Assembly: GCA_024405075.1 (NCBI GenBank)
Contig: JAKSPG010000057.1
Span: forward strand, 1-7,760
Length of the DNA: 7,760 nt
Origin: Elusimicrobiaceae bacterium
Lineage (GTDB): Bacteria; Elusimicrobiota; Elusimicrobia; Elusimicrobiales; Elusimicrobiaceae
Reading direction: 5' to 3'
A program made the position numbers and the translations under genes. A model generated the notes under the pieces. It had not been told where the DNA came from. It made no database searches and saw nothing but the letters and a program-made list of their open reading frames with translations. Below are positions 4,296-7,760 of this stretch, piece after piece. Each line of letters starts with the position of its first letter. Position 1 is the stretch's first letter.

Positions 4296-6083
4296 TTAAT
4301 CGTTTCGCGTTTTAAATTGCGCGTTATAAAGTGCTGCGTACGCCCCGTTGGGAATTTTTAACAACTCCGCGTGCGGGCCTTCTTCCACAATGCGCCCCTC
4401 GTTCAACACAACAATTCGGTCAGCATTGATGACGGTGGACAAACGGTGCGCAATAACAAACACCGTGCGATTACGCATCAAATTATCCAACGCTTTTTGT
4501 ACAATAGCTTCGGACTTATTGTCCAACGCACTGGTGGCCTCGTCCAAAATAACAATTTCGGCCTGCCGAATAAACGCCCGCGCAATAGCCACTCGCTGAC
4601 GCTGCCCACCGGAAAGCGTCAAGCCGCGCTCCCCGATAACTGTATCTAACCCGTCTTTCAACGAAGCAATAAATTCATCCAAATGCGCATTTTTCACCGC
4701 TTCTTGCAGATCCGCTTCCGTCGCCCCGGGCCGACCGATTAAAATATTTTCCCGCAATGTTCCAGAAAACAAAAAATTATCTTGGAAAACAACCGCCATG
4801 CGCTCGCGCAAAGAGTGTAGTGTAACCTCTCTCACATCCTTGCCATCAATAGTAATTCGGCCTTTAACAGCGTCGTAAAACCGAGGCAGTAACCCCACTA
4901 CGGTAGATTTTCCACCGCCAGAATTTCCCACCAACGCTACAGTGCTTCCCACCGGAACTTTTAAGTTAAAATCTTTCAACACAAACACATCCGGCTTATA
5001 CGAAAACCACACATGGTCAAAACAAATCTCTTTGCGTACGGGTGGCAATTGCTGGACAGATTTAGCATCCACCACCGCCACCGGCAACGAAAAAATTTCA
5101 AAAATACGCTCTATAGCCAAGAACGATTTTTTAATCTCCACGTACGTATCTCCCATGCTTTTAACCGGCGTATACAACAACAAAAGCGCCGTCACAAACG
5201 ACGTAAAATTACCGCTGGTAATCGTTCCCTTTACAATTAAAGAACTGCTCTGCCAAAACACGAGCGCCAACCCCAGCGATACAATAAAATGCATCACCGG
5301 CGATAACCAGCCCGTGTGTTTGACTACCCCCATATTAAGCGAAAAAATCCGGTTCATCAGTTGCGTAAAACGGGCATCCTGGTCCTCCTGCAAATTATAG
5401 GCAGCAATCGTGCGGTTCCCGTTAAAAGCCTCGTTATAAGCACGCATGGCTACCGACCCCACCACCACCGAATTACGCACCAATTCCTCTAATTTACGGC
5501 GCACCACGGCAATTAATCCCCCCGCCAAGGCAAAGGCCCCCACTGCCGTTAATGTCAGTTGCCATGAGTTGTAAAGCAATACCCCAATTAACGCTACTGA
5601 CGAGCACGAACGGGTAATCAATTTACGCAAATTATTGATTAGCCCCGTGCTGGCCGTGTCGGCATCCGAATTATAACGCATCATAATAAACCCGGAATCA
5701 GTTGTGTCAAAATAACCGCTGTGCATGGAAAGTAACTTTTTAAATAATTTTTTACGCAGGTCAATTGTGATTTTGCTACCAACCCAAGTATTTAAGTATT
5801 TAACCGCATACGTCAGCGCGCTTTGTACCAACACAAACCCAACAATCAATAACGGAATCGCCGCTGCAAACTTACTGTTTTTAGCCACCAACACATCATC
5901 CGTAAAAGACTTCATAAACAGCGCAATGGCCGAATCCAACGCACCGGTTGGAACAGTTAATAAAACACTTAAGCTAGCCCTAAACCAATATGGTTTTACA
6001 AAAGGCCACATTTTTTTGTAATTAGCCACAATGGGATTTTTGGCTAGCAACTCGCTAACGGGGATAGTGAATATATTTTTCAT
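4296..6083 (-). CDS. msbA: MsbA-type ABC exporter (fused permease and ATPase)
   Basis: A 595-residue half-transporter that should work as a homodimer in the inner membrane. Residues 1 to about 325 form the six-helix exporter membrane domain (hydrophobic runs near 36-60, 74-94, 160-200, 265-310). The ATPase domain follows with Walker A GNSGGGKST (386-394, Lys392), the Q-loop glutamine in VFQDN (Gln434), signature LSGGQ (490-494), Walker B ILDEATSALD with Asp514/Glu515, and the H-loop His546. All catalytic residues are intact, and the length matches MsbA-family lipid A flippases. The substrate cannot be read from sequence; related type IV exporters move peptides or drugs. A ribosome binding site (AGGAG, 9 bases before ATG 6083-6081), a TATAAT promoter and a terminator make it a single-gene unit. 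It is divergent from the DksA-like gene. Confidence 0.88.
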   Translation of the reverse strand: MKNIFTIPVSELLAKNPIVANYKKMWPFVKPYWFRASLSVLLTVPTGALDSAIALFMKSFTDDVLVAKNSKFAAAIPLLIVGFVLVQSALTYAVKYLNTWVGSKITIDLRKKLFKKLLSMHSGYFDTTDSGFIMMRYNSDADTASTGLINNLRKLITRSCSSVALIGVLLYNSWQLTLTAVGAFALAGGLIAVVRRKLEELVRNSVVVGSVAMRAYNEAFNGNRTIAAYNLQEDQDARFTQLMNRIFSLNMGVVKHTGWLSPVMHFIVSLGLALVFWQSSSLIVKGTITSGNFTSFVTALLLLYTPVKSMGDTYVEIKKSFLAIERIFEIFSLPVAVVDAKSVQQLPPVRKEICFDHVWFSYKPDVFVLKDFNLKVPVGSTVALVGNSGGGKSTVVGLLPRFYDAVKGRITIDGKDVREVTLHSLRERMAVVFQDNFLFSGTLRENILIGRPGATEADLQEAVKNAHLDEFIASLKDGLDTVIGERGLTLSGGQRQRVAIARAFIRQAEIVILDEATSALDNKSEAIVQKALDNLMRNRTVFVIAHRLSTVINADRIVVLNEGRIVEEGPHAELLKIPNGAYAALYNAQFKTRND

Positions 6084-6112
6084 AAGGGATTTCTCCTACA
6101 CACAATATACTT

Positions 6113-6141
6113 ATTATAACAATTCAACATCCGCTTGTCCG
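6113..6141 (-). promoter_or_regulatory. Promoter of the ABC exporter gene
   Basis: A perfect TATAAT (6118-6113), a 17-base spacer and CGGACA (6141-6136, four of six consensus bases) on the minus strand, 30 bases upstream of the ATG. It is close to the divergent promoter for the DksA-like gene, so both may share regulation. Confidence 0.6.
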
Positions 6142-6149
6142 CAAAGGGC

Positions 6150-6178
6150 TTGCAAAACCCTGTTTACTTTGCTAAACT
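6150..6178 (+). promoter_or_regulatory. Possible promoter of the DksA/TraR-family gene
   Basis: TTGCAA (6150-6155), 17-base spacer, TAAACT (6173-6178); four of six consensus bases in each box. It would leave a leader of about 58 bases. An inverted repeat ATCGGA/TCCGAT (6180-6185, 6199-6204) lies at the start site. Confidence 0.4.
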
Positions 6179-6242
6179 AATCGGAAAGCGTTCGGCAATC
6201 CGATGTGCCGTATGCCTATTTTTTTTGAAGGGGTCTCTATAT

Positions 6243-6620
6243 ATGCCAATTAAAAAAGCAAACAAAGAAACGCTTAGCGCAACCGAATTAAAGGAAATTA
6301 AAAAACACTTGTTGCAACTTAAAGAAGAAGCAACCGCACGTTTGAAAGATAAAAAAATCATGGACATGCCGGAAGCCGAAGTAGGCGATCCGATTGACGA
6401 TGCTACCCGCAGTTTGGATAAAGAGATTTTATTTGAACTCTCCGGCAATGCACACAACACCATTGAACAAATTGAAGCGGCACTGCGCAAAATGGATAAA
6501 GGCATCTACGGCCGTTGCGAATATTGTCGCCAACCAATCCCCAAAAAACGCATCAAAGCGTTGCCGTTTGCGCGCTACTGCGTCAACTGCCAACACTCTA
6601 ACGAACACCGCCACGAATAG
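6243..6620 (+). CDS. DksA/TraR-family zinc-finger transcription factor
   Basis: A 125-residue protein of the family that inserts a coiled coil into the RNA polymerase secondary channel and alters promoter kinetics, with ppGpp in the case of DksA. Residues about 14-85 are helical and form a coiled-coil hairpin. Its tip reads D-P-I-D-D-A (49-54), matching the D-x-x-D-x-A motif of E. coli DksA. The zinc finger has Cys92, Cys95, Cys113 and Cys116 (C-x2-C-x17-C-x2-C), complete. It is shorter than E. coli DksA (151), mostly at the N-terminus. The start at ATG 6243 is chosen for its ribosome binding site (AAGGGG, 9 bases upstream) and because the in-frame extension to 6135 would run through the promoter and has unlike composition. 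Its own terminator follows. Whether it is the general DksA or a paralogue cannot be told here. Confidence 0.9.
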   Translation: MPIKKANKETLSATELKEIKKHLLQLKEEATARLKDKKIMDMPEAEVGDPIDDATRSLDKEILFELSGNAHNTIEQIEAALRKMDKGIYGRCEYCRQPIPKKRIKALPFARYCVNCQHSNEHRHE

Positions 6621-6640
6621 ACTGCTGTAAATCTAGTTTT

Positions 6641-6672
6641 AAGGGACATCTCTAGTAGAGGTCCCTTTTTTT
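6641..6672 (+). terminator. Terminator of the DksA/TraR-family gene
   Basis: AAGGGAC (6641-6647) pairs with GTCCCTT (6661-6667); an inner CTCT/AGAG pair sits around a 3-base loop, and seven T end at 6672. It lies 20 bases after the stop codon. Confidence 0.9.
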
Positions 6673-6689
6673 GTTTTATCTTTTTTCTA

Positions 6690-6727
6690 GGTCCTTTTTT
6701 CTCTTCTTATGGGCCCAAAGGACCCAT
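6690..6727. repeat. Intergenic inverted repeat with GGGCCC core
   Basis: GGTCCTTT (6690-6697) is complementary to AAAGGACC (6717-6724). A competing smaller hairpin ATGGG/CCCAT (6709-6713, 6723-6727) is followed by seven T, so a second weak terminator is possible. Confidence 0.4.
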
Positions 6728-6748
6728 GTTTTTTTGACGTATTTCTAT

Positions 6749-6754
6749 TAGAAT
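6749..6754 (+). promoter_or_regulatory. Weak -10 candidate for the ChaN/TIKI-like gene
   Basis: TAGAAT matches five of six -10 bases and lies 18 bases before the ATG at 6773. No good -35 is seen at the right distance (TTGACG at 6734-6739 is only 9 bases away). Confidence 0.3.
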
Positions 6755-6772
6755 AGTAGTAGGAACGCACGT

Positions 6773-7760
6773 ATGTATAAACGCTTTTTAACCTTACTGG
6801 CAGGATTACTGCTGTTGAGTAATACTTCTTACGGTCAACTTCGCTCAGGCTCCCGGAGCGTGAGGTCGCTGTCTCGCAATTTGTCTAAACCTACGGTTTC
6901 ACAAGTACTTTCCAAACGGGTTACTGCCTCGTATAAAAAAGCATCCCAAACACTTATCAAATACCCGGATGTATGTGCCAATGCCCTGGCTTCGGGGCCG
7001 GCGACGGTTATCTCTCCGAGACTGGACGTATTACCGAAAGAATTATATCCGGACGTGCCTTTCTTGGGATACAGCCGCAAGAAATTAACTAACTATTTTC
7101 TCACCCGGCAAAACCGTGAATTAAGCCACCTAGCCCCTCAGCTTCACGCCATGCAACAAAGTTGGCTGGCCAATATCCCTAATTTCCAACAAGCTCAAGT
7201 ACCACTGATGCATCCGGCGGCGGAAGATATCCGTTGGCTAGTCAGACAAATCCCAACTGACACTTCTTATTTACTGATTGGTGAATCTCACCTGGGCACT
7301 ACAGACATGGCTAACCAGGTTGCCCGGTTGCTACACGAACTGCGTTTACAACAACCCAACCGAAAAATTGTTCTGTTTACAGAATTTTTACCGGCCCCCG
7401 ACGTACCGCAAGAGTGGTTTAAACTTTGTTTTTCCAATGACACGTACGCCCCGGTGTGGCAAGCCGCCACGGAAAATAATATCCCTATTTTCGGATTAGA
7501 ACCTCATTTCGCGTTGTGGGATATGCACCGCATGTATTTCATCTCGGCCAATCCCGAGGGCCACGATGATTACACCCTAAATGAGCAAAGTATTTGGGCT
7601 TCTATAGAGGGAATCCGACTACGTAATGCCAGCTGGCTATCCACCATAAAGGCATTGCGTGAAACATTGCCAGAGGCCCTTTTTGTCATATACACAGGAA
7701 CTTTTCATGTAAGTTCCCGTTATCCTTTTGCGCTGTCCACCGCACTGCAAAAAGAGAATC
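6773..7760 (+). CDS. Exported ChaN/EreA/TIKI-superfamily protein (3' end cut)
   Basis: The frame opens at ATG 6773 (AGGA, 8 bases upstream) and runs to the window edge, giving 329 codons with no stop. A signal peptide is clear: MYKR, then a Leu-rich core, with likely cleavage after S-Y-G (about 23). Residues about 24-160 are basic and then helical with no family I recognise. From residue 165 the pattern is that of the haem-binding-uptake/erythromycin-esterase/TIKI superfamily: L-L-I-G-E-S-H (Glu171, His173), VLFTEF (Glu204), FGLEPH (Glu243, His245) and T-G-T-F-H (His312). Such Glu/His sets bind metal in TIKI-type proteases and the related ChaN and EreA folds. Which activity applies here (protease, esterase, haem binding) cannot be told. 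It is probably a periplasmic or outer-surface enzyme, transcribed alone. Confidence 0.78.
   Translation, partial: MYKRFLTLLAGLLLLSNTSYGQLRSGSRSVRSLSRNLSKPTVSQVLSKRVTASYKKASQTLIKYPDVCANALASGPATVISPRLDVLPKELYPDVPFLGYSRKKLTNYFLTRQNRELSHLAPQLHAMQQSWLANIPNFQQAQVPLMHPAAEDIRWLVRQIPTDTSYLLIGESHLGTTDMANQVARLLHELRLQQPNRKIVLFTEFLPAPDVPQEWFKLCFSNDTYAPVWQAATENNIPIFGLEPHFALWDMHRMYFISANPEGHDDYTLNEQSIWASIEGIRLRNASWLSTIKALRETLPEALFVIYTGTFHVSSRYPFALSTALQKEN

Noticed and set aside
4942..5400. 152-residue ORF antisense to the ABC exporter
   Set aside because: Shadow of a gene with all ABC motifs intact.
6135..6242. Upstream ATG extending the DksA-like protein by 36 residues
   Set aside because: Runs through the likely promoter, lacks a good binding site, and the added residues do not resemble the family.
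6164..6505. 113-residue ORF antisense to the DksA-like gene
   Set aside because: Shadow frame; the sense frame has a complete zinc finger and D-x-x-D-x-A tip.
1..7760. CRISPR array
   Set aside because: No regularly spaced repeats with unique spacers anywhere; the only tandem repeat is coding.

Overview
The window is bacterial and joins two blocks: a prophage-like (or phage-derived) packaging and regulatory block at about 1-2360, and an ordinary cell-envelope and regulation block at about 2830-7760. A structured non-coding RNA candidate lies between them. An MsbA-type lipid exporter, two proteins with signal peptides and an AT-leaning sequence with sigma70-type promoters point to a Gram-negative-type envelope. 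No marker fixes the phylum; Elusimicrobiota is only a weak guess from overall feel.

1-2363: reading leftward, the large terminase subunit (cut by the window edge) follows the small terminase subunit with a 4-base stop/start overlap. Upstream lie a very strong promoter, a terminator-like hairpin and a small ORF (963-1277) with a possible winged-helix pattern. About 410 bases with no clear gene follow, containing a compact multi-helix RNA-like domain. On the opposite strand a phage-type repressor (1692-2363) has an XRE helix-turn-helix and an S24/LexA-like C-terminal domain whose catalytic positions look destroyed. The divergent promoters between repressor and leftward genes are packed with direct and inverted repeats, as expected of an operator region.

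2364-2830: no convincing protein gene. A sigma70-type promoter overlapping the repressor's 3' end, several strong nested helices and a 12-bp terminator stem followed by seven T define a rightward transcript of about 390 nt. I could not match it to tmRNA, RNase P RNA, 6S, SRP RNA, T-box or any other family I know. This is the best candidate for something undescribed.

2834-6083 (leftward): a secreted ankyrin-like protein with a Ser-rich insert and a heptad-repeat coiled coil, then a full-length MsbA-type ABC exporter. Each has its own promoter, ribosome binding site and terminator. 6243-6620 (rightward, divergent from the exporter): a DksA/TraR-family RNA polymerase-binding zinc protein with its own terminator. 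6773 to the right edge: an exported protein with the GExH...E...GLEPH...GxFH pattern of the ChaN/EreA/TIKI superfamily, cut by the window end.

The phage block appears to work as a small switch: repressor and leftward regulator divergently transcribed, and packaging genes under a separate strong promoter. The right-hand genes look like independent single-gene units rather than one operon.
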